A stretch of DNA of 64,000 nucleotides from Proteus cibi (lineage in GTDB: Bacteria; Pseudomonadota; Gammaproteobacteria; Enterobacterales; Enterobacteriaceae), in contig NZ_PENW01000009.1 in NCBI RefSeq assembly GCF_003144405.1, positions 124,001 to 188,000 on the forward strand, given 5' to 3'. The notes below the pieces were generated by a model. That model was not told the origin of the DNA, made no database searches, and saw only the letters and a program-made list of their open reading frames with translations. Each line of letters begins with the position of its first letter. The stretch's first letter is position 1. Below, piece by piece: positions 47,729-59,567 of this stretch. A program made the position numbers and the translations under genes.

Positions 47729-48318
47729 TGAAAGTGGTTATTCTTGATACGGGCTGTGCCAATTTAGCGTCTGTCGCTTACGCCGTTAAGCGCCTTGGTT
47801 ATGACCCCATCGTGTCCTATGAAAAAAACATTGTATTATCTGCGGATAAACTCTTTTTACCCGGAGTGGGTACGGCTAGAGCGGCAATGGAACAACTCAA
47901 AGCACGTGAGCTAATTCCTCTAATTAAAGCCTTAACACAACCAGTTTTAGGAATTTGTTTAGGTATGCAAATATTGGCTTCACTAAGCGAAGAAGGTAAA
48001 GATATCCCTTTATTAGGTTTAGTTGATGGCACCATCAATAAGCTCGATACCGCAGGATTACCATTACCGCATATGGGTTGGAACCAAGTATTAGCAAAGC
48101 CTGGACATCCTCTTTTTCGTGGTCTTGGTGATGATGCTTGGTTCTATTTTGTGCATAGCTACGCTTTAGCACTCAATGAATCGACAATTGCTGAAACGGA
48201 ATACGGCTCGCGTTTTAGTAGCGCAATTCAAAAAGATAATTTTTATGGCGTGCAGTTTCACCCAGAGCGTTCAGGGAAAGCAGGAGCGCAACTTATCAAG
48301 AACTTTTTGGAGATGTAA
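47728..48318 (+). CDS. hisH: Imidazole glycerol phosphate synthase, glutaminase subunit
   Basis: Supplies ammonia from glutamine to HisF. 196 residues: [32 protein letters not shown], the nucleophile Cys in [19 protein letters not shown] and the His-Glu pair in [23 protein letters not shown]. The ATG shares a base with the hisB stop (TGATG), so translation is coupled; the GTG one codon earlier is rejected. Confidence 0.97.
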   Translation: MKVVILDTGCANLASVAYAVKRLGYDPIVSYEKNIVLSADKLFLPGVGTARAAMEQLKARELIPLIKALTQPVLGICLGMQILASLSEEGKDIPLLGLVDGTINKLDTAGLPLPHMGWNQVLAKPGHPLFRGLGDDAWFYFVHSYALALNESTIAETEYGSRFSSAIQKDNFYGVQFHPERSGKAGAQLIKNFLEM

Positions 48319-49816
<1,498 letters not shown>

Positions 49817-49817
<1 letters not shown>

Positions 49818-50434
49818 TGAATAGTGAAATATTAGCGCAACTAGATTGGGAAAAAGTCGATAATCTGATGCCTGTGGTTATCCAAAATGCTATTTCAGGT
49901 GATGTATTAATGCTCGGTTATATGAGCAAAGACGCATTAAATGTCACTCTAGAAAGTGGAAATGTTACCTTCTATTCACGCACTAAACAGCGTCTATGGA
50001 CAAAAGGTGAGACCTCAGGCAACTTTCTCAAGTTAGTCAATATTTACCCTGACTGTGATAACGATACTTTACTTATCTTAGCCAATCCTCTTGGTCCAAC
50101 TTGCCATAACGGAACCGAAAGTTGTTTTGCCCCAGCACAAAGCCAATGGGGATTTCTCTATGAACTTGAGAATTTATTACGTGAACGTAAAAATGCCTCA
50201 CCAGATAGCTCTTACACTGCCCGCCTTTATGCTAGTGGGACAAAACGTATAGCGCAAAAAGTAGGAGAAGAAGGCGTAGAAACGGCATTGGCTGCTACTG
50301 TTAATGACAGAGAAGAGCTAAAAAATGAAGCTTCAGACCTGCTTTATCACTTAATGGTGTTATTGCAAGATCAATCATTATCACTCTCTGATGTAATAGG
50401 TTGTCTGCAAGCGCGCCATAAAAAAGCAGAGTAA
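49817..50434 (+). CDS. hisI: Phosphoribosyl-AMP cyclohydrolase / phosphoribosyl-ATP pyrophosphatase
   Basis: Fused steps 2 and 3 (HisIE). N-terminal cyclohydrolase: [32 protein letters not shown] and metal-binding Cys/Asp in [11 protein letters not shown] and [13 protein letters not shown]-terminal pyrophosphatase (about 115-205): [29 protein letters not shown] with EE metal ligands. 205 residues (E. coli 203). TAATG overlap with hisF. Last gene of the operon. Confidence 0.98.
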
Positions 50435-50455
50435 TCGATATAACATGAATATCAA

Positions 50456-50490
50456 AAAGCCGATACTCAATAAAGTATCGGCTTTCGTTT
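50456..50490 (+). terminator. Rho-independent terminator of the his operon
   Basis: AAAGCCGATACT/AGTATCGGCTTT perfect stem with a 6-nt loop, followed by CGTTT; the flanking A-run also suits yiaY on the minus strand. Confidence 0.75.
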
Positions 50491-50533
50491 AAAGAAAACA
50501 AAAGTAATAAATTACCTTTTAATTTCCTAAATA

Positions 50534-51685
50534 TTACATTGCTTGACGGAATAACTCGATAACATCACTTTCAGAACCCTGAACTGGGTTAGTGATTGCA
50601 CAAGCATCTTTCAGTGCATTTTCAGCTAATGTTTTGAAATCTTCTTCTTTCACGCCTAATTCTTTCAGGCCAGCTGGAATACCTACATCTTTCGCCATTT
50701 TACGAATTTCTTCAATACACGCTTTTGCACCTTGCTCATCGCTCATTGCAGAAACATCAACACCCATAGCTTGTGCGATATCTTTTAAACGACCAGCTGC
50801 TGCTTGAATGTTATAAGCTTGAACATGAGGTAATAGAACCGCATTACACACACCATGAGGTAAGTTATAGAAACCCCCTAATTGGTGAGCCATAGCATGT
50901 ACATAACCTAAAGAAGCGTTATTAAATGCCATACCCGCTAAGAACTGAGCGTAAGCCATATTTTCACGCGCTGCCGCGTCACCACCATTATCAACAACTT
51001 TACGTAAAGACTCGCTGATCATAGTGACTGCTTTTAATGCACACGCATCAGTAATTGGATTTGCAGCAATTGAAACATACGCTTCTACAGCATGAGTTAA
51101 TGCATCCATACCTGTTGCAGCGGTTAAACCTTTTGGCATACCAATCATTAATTCTGAATCATTTACAGATAAGAGTGGTGTAACGTTTTTATCAACGATA
51201 GCCATTTTAATATGACGCGCAGTATCTGTGATGATACAAAAACGTGTCATTTCTGATGCTGTACCTGCTGTGGTATTAATTGAAATCAGGGGTAATTGAG
51301 GTTTTGCAGAGCGATCAACACCTTCATAATCTGCAATTTTTCCGCCATTAGAAGCGACTAATGCGATACCTTTAGCGCAATCATGTGGAGAACCACCACC
51401 TAAAGAAATAACACAATCACATTGATGTTCTTTCAGCAGCGCTAAACCTGCTTCTACGTTTTCAACAGTAGGGTTTGGTGCCGTACCGTCATAAGTCACG
51501 CTAGAAATACCAGCCTCTGTCAGTAATTTGCTGACCTTATCAACAACACCCAGTTGATTTAAAATACTATCAGTAACGATTAATGCTTTATGAAAGCCAA
51601 AATCTTTCATTGAACTTACAGCTTCCGCAAGACAACCAGCACCAATTTTATTTACAGAAGGGATATAGAATGTAGAAACAGCCAT
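50534..51685 (-). CDS. yiaY: Iron-dependent alcohol dehydrogenase YiaY-like
   Basis: Group III Fe-ADH, 383 residues as in E. coli YiaY, colinear from [20 protein letters not shown]-binding [22 protein letters not shown] and [16 protein letters not shown]; metal ligands in [13 protein letters not shown] and [27 protein letters not shown] (Asp and three His). FucO-like enzymes use propanediol or ethanol; the substrate here is not deducible. A perfect FNR-box match with class II geometry lies upstream, suggesting anaerobic induction. Confidence 0.94.
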   Translation of the reverse strand: MAVSTFYIPSVNKIGAGCLAEAVSSMKDFGFHKALIVTDSILNQLGVVDKVSKLLTEAGISSVTYDGTAPNPTVENVEAGLALLKEHQCDCVISLGGGSPHDCAKGIALVASNGGKIADYEGVDRSAKPQLPLISINTTAGTASEMTRFCIITDTARHIKMAIVDKNVTPLLSVNDSELMIGMPKGLTAATGMDALTHAVEAYVSIAANPITDACALKAVTMISESLRKVVDNGGDAAARENMAYAQFLAGMAFNNASLGYVHAMAHQLGGFYNLPHGVCNAVLLPHVQAYNIQAAAGRLKDIAQAMGVDVSAMSDEQGAKACIEEIRKMAKDVGIPAGLKELGVKEEDFKTLAENALKDACAITNPVQGSESDVIELFRQAM

Positions 51686-51999
51686 TATTGACTTCCTTTT
51701 TAGTAATTAAATCTATGTTTTAATATGTTCTATTCTTTTTGTTCTTAAATTGATCATCATCAAAATAATGAATAAATATCAATTTGTTTATCATTTTATT
51801 ACGGATGATTAAATAAAGAAGTATAATTACCCTATTAATTCAATAGGATAATACTATTAACATATTATCATTTGTAACAAAATAATTTGAAAAGCTTATC
51901 AAAATAATCAAAACCAGCCGTGAACATCACAGCAGAATATTTTTTTTAAAGTCGTATAATGACCCCAAAGAAATAACTTATTAAATTCAGGAGTCATTG
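51686..51999. other. Divergent control region yiaY-yeaK
   Basis: A/T-rich gap without a gene. It holds the FNR box (51750-51763) for yiaY on one side and the yeaK promoter on the other. Confidence 0.5.
51750..51763 (-). promoter_or_regulatory. FNR box and class II promoter of yiaY
   Basis: TTGAT-GATG-ATCAA (minus strand) is a perfect FNR consensus TTGAT-N4-ATCAA. On the minus strand, exactly 22 nt downstream, is CATATT (51722-51727), 4 of 6 with the -10 consensus. This places the box at about -41.5. Confidence 0.65.
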
Positions 52000-52497
52000 A
52001 TGTCTTTGACTATTTTTGAGCAACTTACTGCTTTATTGGATAAAAACCACGCGACTTACCGCATTATGGAACACGCTACCGCAGGTCGTTCTGAAGAAGT
52101 TGCAAAAATTAGAGGAACACAGTTAGGACAAGGTGCAAAGGGATTAGTCTGCCATATAAAAGGGAATGGAATTAAGCAACATGTGCTGGCGATATTACCC
52201 GCAGATAAACAAGCCGACCTTTCAAAATTAGCTCATCAAATCGGGGGAACAAGAGCCTCTTTAGCCAGCCCTAAAGAAGTTGATGATCTAACACAATGTG
52301 TCTTTGGCGCAATCCCCCCCTTTAGTTTTCATCCTTCATTAAAACTTGTAGCTGACCCTCTGCTTTTTGAACGTTTTGATGAATTAGCGTTTAATGCAGG
52401 TACATTAGAGCGTTCTATTATTCTTAATACGCAAGATTACAAACGTATTGCACAGCCAGAATTACTTTCTTTTATTCGTGAAGAAGAAAACGAATAA
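52000..52497 (+). CDS. yeaK: YbaK/ProX-type aminoacyl-tRNA deacylase YeaK
   Basis: Trans-editing domain of the INS superfamily; E. coli YeaK is reported to hydrolyse mischarged Ser-tRNA (ProXp type). 165 residues. Strongly conserved KIRGTQLGQGAKGLVCHIKGN, QHVLAILPADKQADLSKLA, GGTRASLASPKEVDDLTQCVFGAIPPFSFHPSLKLVADPLLFERFDELAFNAGTLERS. The ATG at 52000 has AGGAG six nt upstream; the TTG just before is rejected. Confidence 0.92.
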   Translation: MSLTIFEQLTALLDKNHATYRIMEHATAGRSEEVAKIRGTQLGQGAKGLVCHIKGNGIKQHVLAILPADKQADLSKLAHQIGGTRASLASPKEVDDLTQCVFGAIPPFSFHPSLKLVADPLLFERFDELAFNAGTLERSIILNTQDYKRIAQPELLSFIREEENE

Positions 52498-52519
52498 TAA
52501 AAACGGTCAACTTATCTTT

Positions 52520-52560
52520 AACAATTACCCTAGTCCTAAATTCAATTAAGGGTAATTGTT
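52520..52560 (+). terminator. Possible terminator of yeaK
   Basis: AACAATTACCCT/AGGGTAATTGTT perfect 12-bp stem with a 17-nt loop, followed by ATCATAATA without a T-run; strength uncertain. Confidence 0.45.
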
Positions 52561-52783
52561 ATCATAATAACTATTCTTACTGTATGTATTAATTTACACA
52601 TTCCAAAGTAATATTAGATAATCTAATCCAAAAAACTTCCAGCATTTAACACCAATAATAACCAAAAAACCAGAATAAACCCTATTAATTTCATATCATC
52701 TTATCTATAGCGCTATAAAATGTACAAAATGGAAAATTTTAACTTTTTTCTCGATTCAGCACTCAATAATTAACTAAATAGAT
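52561..52783. other. Gap upstream of the first dctA promoter
   Basis: A/T-rich part of the 431-bp yeaK-dctA gap. No gene is seen; the promoter and operator follow as separate entries. Confidence 0.4.
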
Positions 52784-52822
52784 TTTATGTTATTGACCTG
52801 ATTTACTCGTACATTTAAGTTA
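52784..52822 (+). promoter_or_regulatory. Promoter of dctA paralog 1
   Basis: TTGACC (52793-52798), 17-nt spacer, TAAGTT (52816-52821), in a 39-bp block repeated with three mismatches upstream of the second paralog. Confidence 0.65.
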
Positions 52823-52843
52823 GCATCAATAAAAACACAATAA

Positions 52844-52861
52844 TGTAAACTTATATTTACA
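52844..52861. promoter_or_regulatory. Putative TyrR box 1
   Basis: TGTAAA-cttata-TTTACA is a perfect match to the established TyrR consensus TGTAAA-N6-TTTACA. It lies 22 nt past the -10, a position suited to repression. Confidence 0.65.
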
Positions 52862-52928
52862 ATTCAGTTATTTTCTAACATACAAATAAATATATAAACA
52901 ATGTACCAATAGGTGCAGGGAAATCTTC

Positions 52929-54278
52929 ATGCAAACTTCAACTAAAAAACAACCGCTTTATAAAGTGCTATATGTGCAAGTTATCGTTGCCATCTTACTC
53001 GGTATCTTGCTTGGGCATTTTTACCCTGACGTCGGTGAATCCTTTAAACCTCTTGGTGATGGATTTATCAAAATTGTAAAAATGATCATCGCACCTGTTA
53101 TCTTCTTAACTGTAGTAACGGGTATTGCAGGTATGAATAATATGAAAGCGGTGGGTACAGTCGCGGGTAAATCCATGGTGTACTTCCTGACTTTCTCTAC
53201 CATTGCATTAATTATTGGTTTAATCGTTGCCAATATTATTCGCCCAGGTGATGGGCTAAATATTTCCCCTGCCTCATTAGATGCCAGTAAAGTAGAAAGT
53301 TATGTCGCTAAAGCGCATGACTCTTCTATTGTGGGTTTCTTAATGAATATCATTCCTGAAACCGTAGTCAGTCCATTAGTTAACGGTAATATTCTACAAG
53401 TACTGTTTGTTTCTGTCGTCTTTGGTATCGCATTAGCATCTATAGGAACTCGCGGTGAGCCCGTTCTTAAATTCTTACAGAACTTCTCAGAGCCAGTATT
53501 CAAAATGGTTAGTATGCTAATGAAATTAGCACCTATTGGCGCTTTTGGTGCAATGGCATTTACCATCGGAAAGTATGGTATTTCATCAATCAGTAACTTA
53601 GTATTACTTGTTCTGACTTTCTACATTACCTCACTGCTCTTTGTGCTTGTTGTATTAGGTGCTGTTGCCAAATATAACGGCTTCTCAATCCTCTCTTTAA
53701 TTAAATATATTAAAGATGAACTTTGGTTAGTATTAGGTACTTCTTCTTCAGAAGCCGCTTTACCTAGCCTAATGCGTAAAATGGAAAATGTCGGCTGTAA
53801 AAAATCAGTCGTCGGTTTAGTTATTCCAACGGGTTACTCCTTCAACTTAGATGGCACGAACATCTATATGACCATGGCGGCGCTATTTATTGCACAAGCT
53901 ACGGGTATTGATTTGTCATTAACAGAACAAATCACGCTACTCTTAGTCGCAATGATAAGTTCAAAAGGTGCGGCTGGCGTAACCGGAGCGGGCTTTATTA
54001 CCTTAGCAGCAACCTTATCGGTCGTACCAAGTGTGCCCGTTGCAGGTATGGCGCTAATTCTAGGGATTGACCGCTTTATGTCAGAGTGCCGCGCATTAAC
54101 CAACCTTGTGGGTAATGCGTGTGCCTGTATCGTTGTGGCTCGTTGGGAAAATGCTCTAGATAAAGAGAGAATGAATGATGTCTTTAGTGGTCGTGCTTCA
54201 AGTGAATTTGTTGAAGATATCCCATTAGCACCTATTGAAATTGAGTCTGATAACTCAATTAAAATCCCAGTAAAATAA
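52929..54278 (+). CDS. dctA: C4-dicarboxylate transporter, DctA family (paralog 1)
   Basis: Inner-membrane H+/Na+-coupled importer of succinate, fumarate or malate (DAACS/SLC1-like fold). 449 residues (E. coli DctA 428). Typical features: [44 protein letters not shown], serine-rich hairpin [57 protein letters not shown] and [20 protein letters not shown]. The C-terminus is longer and acidic. The ribosome site is GGTGCAGGGAAATCTTC. DctA and GltP share the fold, so an aspartate or glutamate substrate is possible. A near-identical paralog follows at 54811. Confidence 0.93.
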   Translation: MQTSTKKQPLYKVLYVQVIVAILLGILLGHFYPDVGESFKPLGDGFIKIVKMIIAPVIFLTVVTGIAGMNNMKAVGTVAGKSMVYFLTFSTIALIIGLIVANIIRPGDGLNISPASLDASKVESYVAKAHDSSIVGFLMNIIPETVVSPLVNGNILQVLFVSVVFGIALASIGTRGEPVLKFLQNFSEPVFKMVSMLMKLAPIGAFGAMAFTIGKYGISSISNLVLLVLTFYITSLLFVLVVLGAVAKYNGFSILSLIKYIKDELWLVLGTSSSEAALPSLMRKMENVGCKKSVVGLVIPTGYSFNLDGTNIYMTMAALFIAQATGIDLSLTEQITLLLVAMISSKGAAGVTGAGFITLAATLSVVPSVPVAGMALILGIDRFMSECRALTNLVGNACACIVVARWENALDKERMNDVFSGRASSEFVEDIPLAPIEIESDNSIKIPVK

Positions 54279-54299
54279 AGATCACTTTCTATGATCCAT

Positions 54300-54330
54300 A
54301 AAAGAGCGCTTATGCGCTCTTTTACTTTTT
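54300..54330 (+). terminator. Terminator of dctA paralog 1
   Basis: AAAAGAGCGC/GCGCTCTTTT stem (54300-54323) around a TTAT loop, continuing into TTTTACTTTTT. Confidence 0.8.
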
Positions 54331-54683
54331 ATCTCTCTTATCGCTAAGAATAAATACTTATTTACGTGTTGATTACTTAAAGTTCATTTACATTGAAAGG
54401 TATATCAACGATTCATTTTATAAAAAATAAATTTAATAAAAACAAATAATTGCCATTCATCTTTTCACCTATCCCCCCTTGTCCATATTTATTTACATTT
54501 ATTCCATTTCATTCACCATAAAAACGAAGCAAACCTACATGTCATTAACGAAATACAATAAATTAAAACAAAAAATAATTTTATTAACTTATTGATTTAA
54601 GAAAAATAAATTCCATAAATAACGATAAATTGAAACTAAATCTAATTTTTTAGATGAAGAGCACAATATTTGATAAAATCAAC
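54331..54683. other. Gap between the two dctA paralogs
   Basis: Very A/T-rich stretch of the 532-bp gap. No gene is seen upstream of the second promoter block. Confidence 0.4.
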
Positions 54684-54722
54684 TTTATTTTATTGACCTG
54701 ATTTACTCATACCTTTAAGTTA
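54684..54722 (+). promoter_or_regulatory. Promoter of dctA paralog 2
   Basis: Same block as at 52784: TTGACC (54693-54698), 17-nt spacer, TAAGTT (54716-54721). Confidence 0.65.
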
Positions 54723-54741
54723 CTTATCACAACAAAATAAA

Positions 54742-54759
54742 TGTAAATAATAATTTACA
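54742..54759. promoter_or_regulatory. Putative TyrR box 2
   Basis: TGTAAA-taataa-TTTACA, a perfect TyrR consensus embedded in the 20-bp palindrome ATGTAAATAATAATTTACAT, at nearly the same distance from the -10 as box 1. Confidence 0.65.
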
Positions 54760-54810
54760 TCATAATTTCTTTTTTATTTAGTCAATATCTTTCAGTTACA
54801 GGGAAATTTT

Positions 54811-56163
54811 ATGCAGACTTCATCCCGCAGGCTCCCCTTTTATCGTGTGTTATATATCCAAGTCATTATTGCTATCATTTTCGGTATTCTATTGGGGCAT
54901 TTTTACCCTGATATTGGCGAATCTTTCAAACCGTTAGGCGATGGATTTATCAAAATAGTAAAAATGATCATCGCCCCAGTTATCTTTCTAACTGTCGTGA
55001 CTGGCATTGCTGGTATGAACAACATGAAAGCCGTTGGAAAAGTAGCGGGTAAATCGATGATTTACTTTCTCACCTTTTCTACAATTGCACTTGTTATTGG
55101 ATTAATCACTGCCAATATTATTCGCCCTGGTGATGGTTTAAATATCTCTCCTGAATCATTAGACAGTAGCCGAGTAGAAATGTATGTCACTCAGGCACAC
55201 AGCTCTTCTCTTGTTGATTTTTTAATGAACATTATTCCTGATACTATTGTTAGCCCATTAGTTAATGGCAATATCTTACAAGTATTGTTTGTTTCTGTGA
55301 TTTTTGGTCTAGCATTAGCATCCATCGGCTCACGGGGCGAACCTGTATTAAAATTTTTACAGCATCTTTGCGATCCTGTCTTCAAGATGGTGAGTATGCT
55401 AATGAAGTTAGCACCTATTGGTGCCTTTGGTGCAATGGCATTTACCATAGGTAAATACGGTATTTCTTCTATTGGCAATTTAATGTTGTTAGTCATTACC
55501 TTTTATCTAACAGCATTACTTTTTGTGTTGGTCGTTTTAGGTGCTGTTGCAAAATATAACGGTTTTTCTATCCTCTCTTTAATTAAATATATAAAAGATG
55601 AACTTTGGTTGGTATTAGGCACCTCTTCATCTGAAGCCGCGCTCCCCACATTAATGACGAAAATGGAACAACTTGGCTGTAAAAAATCAGTCGTCGGTTT
55701 AGTTATTCCAACGGGTTACTCTTTCAACTTAGATGGCACGAACATCTATATGACCATGGCGGCGCTATTTATTGCACAAGCAACAGGTGTTGATTTGTCA
55801 TTAACAGAACAAATTACATTACTCTTTGTTGCCATGATCAGCTCAAAGGGTGCTGCGGGCGTTACTGGTGCGGGTTTTATTACTTTAGCGGCAACCTTAT
55901 CGGTTGTTCCTAGTGTGCCCGTTGCAGGTATGGCGCTAATCCTAGGCATAGATCGCTTTATGTCTGAATGCCGAGCATTGACTAATATTGTGGGTAACGC
56001 TTGCGCCTGTATTGTTGTGGCTCGCTGGGAAAATGCCTTAGATAAAGAGAGAATGAACGCTGTTTTTAGTGGGAAAATATTAAAAGAAGACTTATTTGAA
56101 GATAATTTAGTCTCTGATAAGGCAAATGAAGAACTTCATTATGTGAAGGTCTCTGAGCAATAA
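54811..56163 (+). CDS. dctA: C4-dicarboxylate transporter, DctA family (paralog 2)
   Basis: 450-residue tandem paralog of the gene at 52929, colinear throughout. Identical key motifs: [66 protein letters not shown] and [16 protein letters not shown]. The C-terminal tail (from about residue 425) is unrelated to that of paralog 1. A 107-nt stretch (55675-55781) is almost identical to 53793-53899, unlike the rest. A distinct substrate range for each copy is possible but not visible. The ribosome site is AGGGAAATTTT. Confidence 0.92.
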   Translation: MQTSSRRLPFYRVLYIQVIIAIIFGILLGHFYPDIGESFKPLGDGFIKIVKMIIAPVIFLTVVTGIAGMNNMKAVGKVAGKSMIYFLTFSTIALVIGLITANIIRPGDGLNISPESLDSSRVEMYVTQAHSSSLVDFLMNIIPDTIVSPLVNGNILQVLFVSVIFGLALASIGSRGEPVLKFLQHLCDPVFKMVSMLMKLAPIGAFGAMAFTIGKYGISSIGNLMLLVITFYLTALLFVLVVLGAVAKYNGFSILSLIKYIKDELWLVLGTSSSEAALPTLMTKMEQLGCKKSVVGLVIPTGYSFNLDGTNIYMTMAALFIAQATGVDLSLTEQITLLFVAMISSKGAAGVTGAGFITLAATLSVVPSVPVAGMALILGIDRFMSECRALTNIVGNACACIVVARWENALDKERMNAVFSGKILKEDLFEDNLVSDKANEELHYVKVSEQ

Positions 56164-56184
56164 CTTGGATTTTTTCTTAACTCA

Positions 56185-56220
56185 ACAAAAAAAGGTGCTC
56201 TATTTGAGCACCTTTTGTTT
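56185..56220. terminator. Bidirectional terminator between dctA paralog 2 and gnd
   Basis: AAAAGGTGCTC/GAGCACCTTTT stem (56189-56216) around TATTT, with A-run before and TTTTGTTT after. Confidence 0.85.
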
Positions 56221-56259
56221 GTTATATTTCAAACAATATAACCGAAGATTGAATTTTTC

Positions 56260-57666
56260 TTATTCCATCCACTCAGTGTGGAATACGCCATCTTTATCAG
56301 TACGTTTATAAGTATGCGCACCAAAGTAATCACGTTGAGCTTGGATTAAGTTTGCTGGTAACACTTCTGCACGATAGCTATCATAGTAAGAAATAGCGGC
56401 AGAGAATGTTGGAGTAGGAATACCAGCTTGAACGCCATAACAAACCACATCACGCAGAGCTTGTTGGTAATCGTCAGCGATTTGTTTGAAGTATGGCGCT
56501 AATAGCAGATTTGCAATGCTTGCATCTTCGTTATAGGCATCTGTAATTTTTTGCAGGAATTGAGCGCGAATAATACAACCCGCACGGAAAATCTTCGCAA
56601 TTTCACCGTAGTTTAAATCCCAGTTATATTCGTCTGATGCTGCTTTCAGTTGTTGGAAACCTTGAGCATAAGAGACAATTTTACCTAAATACAGTGCACG
56701 ACGAACATTCTCGATAAAGGCTTTTTTATCACCTGAGAATGCTTTAGGTGTTGGACCTGATAATACTTTAGATGCAGCAACACGTTGATCTTTTAATGAA
56801 GAGATATAGCGAGCAAACACAGACTCAGTGATAAGTGTAACAGGTACACCTAAGTCTAAAGAGCTTTGGCTAGTCCATTTACCTGTACCTTTATTTGCCG
56901 CTTCATCAAGAATAACATCAACAAGGTATTTACCTTCGTCATCTTTTTTACGGAAAATATCAGCTGTAATTTCAATTAGATAACTACTTAACTCACCTTT
57001 ATTCCACTCAGTGAAAGTTTCTGCTAATTCTTCATTAGTAAGACCTAATGAGTGTTTTAATACTGAATACGCTTCTGCAATCAGCTGCATATCGCCATAT
57101 TCGATACCGTTATGAACCATTTTCACATAGTGACCTGCGCCATCAGCACCGATATAAGTCACACAAGGTTCACCTTCAGCCACAGCTGCAATTTTTTCAA
57201 GGATTGGAGCAACTAATTCGTAAGCTTCTTTTTGTCCACCAGGCATGATTGAAGGACCTTTTAATGCACCTTCTTCACCACCAGAAACACCGGTACCAAT
57301 GAAATTGAAGCCTTGCGCTGATAATTCACGGTTACGACGAATAGTATCTTTAAAGAAAGTATTTCCGCCATCGATAAGGATATCACCTTTATCTAAATGC
57401 GGTGTCAAGGCAGCAATTGTTTTATCCGTTGCTTCACCCGCTTTTACCATTAATAAAATACGGCGTGGTTTTTCTAACGAATCAACAAACTCTTCAATAG
57501 AATAATTCGGAACCAGTTTTTTACCTGGATTTTCAGCAATAACTTCATTCGTTTTATCGCTTGAGCGGTTGTAGATAGAGACAGAATAACCACGGCTTTC
57601 AATATTTAGCGCAAGGTTACGTCCCATAACTGCCATACCAACCACGCCGATTTGCTGTTTTGACAT
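56260..57666 (-). CDS. gnd: 6-phosphogluconate dehydrogenase, decarboxylating
   Basis: Oxidative pentose phosphate enzyme: 6-phosphogluconate + NADP to ribulose-5-phosphate + CO2. 468 residues as in E. coli. NADP fold [21 protein letters not shown] (residues 7-27), substrate loop [21 protein letters not shown], catalytic [19 protein letters not shown] and C-terminal [18 protein letters not shown]-like tail ([13 protein letters not shown]). It is near hisI, as in E. coli, but with no wzz/ugd or O-antigen genes between. Confidence 0.98.
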   Translation of the reverse strand: MSKQQIGVVGMAVMGRNLALNIESRGYSVSIYNRSSDKTNEVIAENPGKKLVPNYSIEEFVDSLEKPRRILLMVKAGEATDKTIAALTPHLDKGDILIDGGNTFFKDTIRRNRELSAQGFNFIGTGVSGGEEGALKGPSIMPGGQKEAYELVAPILEKIAAVAEGEPCVTYIGADGAGHYVKMVHNGIEYGDMQLIAEAYSVLKHSLGLTNEELAETFTEWNKGELSSYLIEITADIFRKKDDEGKYLVDVILDEAANKGTGKWTSQSSLDLGVPVTLITESVFARYISSLKDQRVAASKVLSGPTPKAFSGDKKAFIENVRRALYLGKIVSYAQGFQQLKAASDEYNWDLNYGEIAKIFRAGCIIRAQFLQKITDAYNEDASIANLLLAPYFKQIADDYQQALRDVVCYGVQAGIPTPTFSAAISYYDSYRAEVLPANLIQAQRDYFGAHTYKRTDKDGVFHTEWME

Positions 57667-57910
57667 GAAAATAACTCCCGTCTGAAAATAAACCTGCCAG
57701 TATCAATGTCCTGACAATTTGTTAACCTGATCACATAGTAACTCACTCTCTCACTTGGTGGTAGTTATTGATGTAATTGGTATCACAATCTTTTAGACAA
57801 AATGAAATTATTTCCCTACTGCTAATAATAATTTATTGAAAAATTCCTTTAAATTGCTCATTATTCCCAAGTCGGCATATGCCGTCTTTATAGAAGGTAA
57901 AACAAACTGT

Positions 57911-59491
57911 ATGGAATGGATCTTAGATCCGACAATCTGGGTAGGACTCTCCACCCTAATTGTTCTCGAAATCGTACTTGGTATTGATAACCTTGTTTTC
58001 ATTGCTATTCTGGCAGATAAACTTCCAGCAAAACTAAGAGATAGAGCTCGTATAACAGGTCTATTGTGTGCCCTTGTTATGCGAATTGTATTGTTATTTA
58101 GTCTCTCTTGGCTTATCACTCTGACAAAACCTCTTATTACACTGTTTGATCACCCTTTCAGTGCAAGAGACTTAATTATGTTGCTCGGAGGGATATTCTT
58201 ACTGTTCAAAGCCACAATGGAGCTTAATGAACGGCTAGAAGGTAAAGATCACGACGAAGGAAAACAACGCAAAACTACCCGCTTTTGGTCTGTCGTGGCA
58301 CAAATTATTGTGCTGGATGCGGTATTCTCGCTTGACTCAGTGATAACCGCTGTGGGTATGGTTGATCATTTAGGTGTTATGATTGCGGCTGTTACTATTG
58401 CAATGTTCTTGATGATCCTTGCAAGTAAGCCTCTGACAAATTTCGTCAATAATCACCCAACCATTGTTATCTTGTGCTTAAGCTTCTTGCTGATGATTGG
58501 TTTTGCATTAGTTGCCGAAGGCTTTGGCTACGCCATTCCAAAAGGTTACCTATATGCAGCAATTGGCTTCTCTATCATGATAGAAGTCTTTAATCAGCTT
58601 GCACAATTTAACCGTCGCCGTTTCTTATCCGCTTCTCGCTCTTTGCGTGAACGTACAGCAGAAGCGGTTCTACGTATTATTAATGGTAAGCCTGAATCGT
58701 CTGAATTAGATCCTCACACCTCTGATTTAGTCTCCAGTTCAGAAGAAGTCTTTGATCCTCAAGAGCGCCAAATGATTGTGCGTGTGCTTGGTTTAAGCCA
58801 ACGTAACGTTAACAGTATTATGACGTCTCGCCATGATGTTGAATACGTAGACTTAAATGCAACACAAGATGATATCCGCCAATTGTTGGAAAAGGAGCCC
58901 CATTCTCGTCTAGTGATCACGGATGAACAATCCAGTGATGAACCTGTCGGTGTTGTTAATGTTATTCAACTACTGAATCAACAATTGCGTAATGAACCTC
59001 TAAACTTACGTTTATTGGTCACTCAACCGTTGATTTTCCCTGAAGGTTTATCCTTACTGCAAGCGTTAGAACAGTTCCGTAGTGCACACACACACTTCGC
59101 TTTTGTCGTTGATGAATTTGGCTCAGTAGAAGGGATCGTGACGTTGACTGACGTTATGGAAACCATTGCAGGTAACTTACCGGTTAGTTCTGAAGAAAAC
59201 GATTCACGTCATGACTTGGTTCAAAACGAAGACGGTTCATGGACTGTAAACGGTTTTACACCACTTGAAGACTTAGTGCTTTATATTCCAATCAAACTGG
59301 ATGAAAAACGTGAGTATGAAACCTTAGCAGGCTTATTAATGGAGCATTTACAACGTGTTCCAACTGTTGGTGAGAAGATCCTTATTGATGGCATGGAATT
59401 TGAGCCATTAGAAGTGAACAACCATCGAATTAATAAAGTTCGAATTGTTGAGCCTGCACCAGAAGGCGAAGAAAACGTTGACGAAGCGTGA
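57911..59491 (+). CDS. yegH: TerC/CorC-domain membrane protein YegH
   Basis: Inner-membrane protein of unknown transport role. Start at ATG 57911 ([27 protein letters not shown]), 526 residues (E. coli YegH 527); a frame start 75 nt earlier is rejected although the ribosome site is weak. TerC domain, about residues 1-240, with membrane helices carrying LGIDNLVF and [20 protein letters not shown] (conserved acidic residues). Then two CBS motifs (about 300-420: [13 protein letters not shown] and [23 protein letters not shown]) and a CorC_HlyC domain (about 440-520). Terminator follows. Confidence 0.94.
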   Translation: MEWILDPTIWVGLSTLIVLEIVLGIDNLVFIAILADKLPAKLRDRARITGLLCALVMRIVLLFSLSWLITLTKPLITLFDHPFSARDLIMLLGGIFLLFKATMELNERLEGKDHDEGKQRKTTRFWSVVAQIIVLDAVFSLDSVITAVGMVDHLGVMIAAVTIAMFLMILASKPLTNFVNNHPTIVILCLSFLLMIGFALVAEGFGYAIPKGYLYAAIGFSIMIEVFNQLAQFNRRRFLSASRSLRERTAEAVLRIINGKPESSELDPHTSDLVSSSEEVFDPQERQMIVRVLGLSQRNVNSIMTSRHDVEYVDLNATQDDIRQLLEKEPHSRLVITDEQSSDEPVGVVNVIQLLNQQLRNEPLNLRLLVTQPLIFPEGLSLLQALEQFRSAHTHFAFVVDEFGSVEGIVTLTDVMETIAGNLPVSSEENDSRHDLVQNEDGSWTVNGFTPLEDLVLYIPIKLDEKREYETLAGLLMEHLQRVPTVGEKILIDGMEFEPLEVNNHRINKVRIVEPAPEGEENVDEA

Positions 59492-59507
59492 TCCCTGACA
59501 AATAGTA

Positions 59508-59537
59508 AAATATCCGCCTATAAGGCGGATATTTTTT
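59508..59537 (+). terminator. Rho-independent terminator of yegH
   Basis: AAATATCCGCC/GGCGGATATTT stem with TATAA loop (59508-59534), then T-run. Confidence 0.85.
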
Positions 59538-59567
59538 ATCTGAATATGATGTCTACTGGAAAATAAT

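Noticed and set aside
52929-56163. Tandem dctA as a mobile-element duplication
   Set aside because: No terminal repeats, target duplication or transposase; divergence is consistent with an old tandem duplication.
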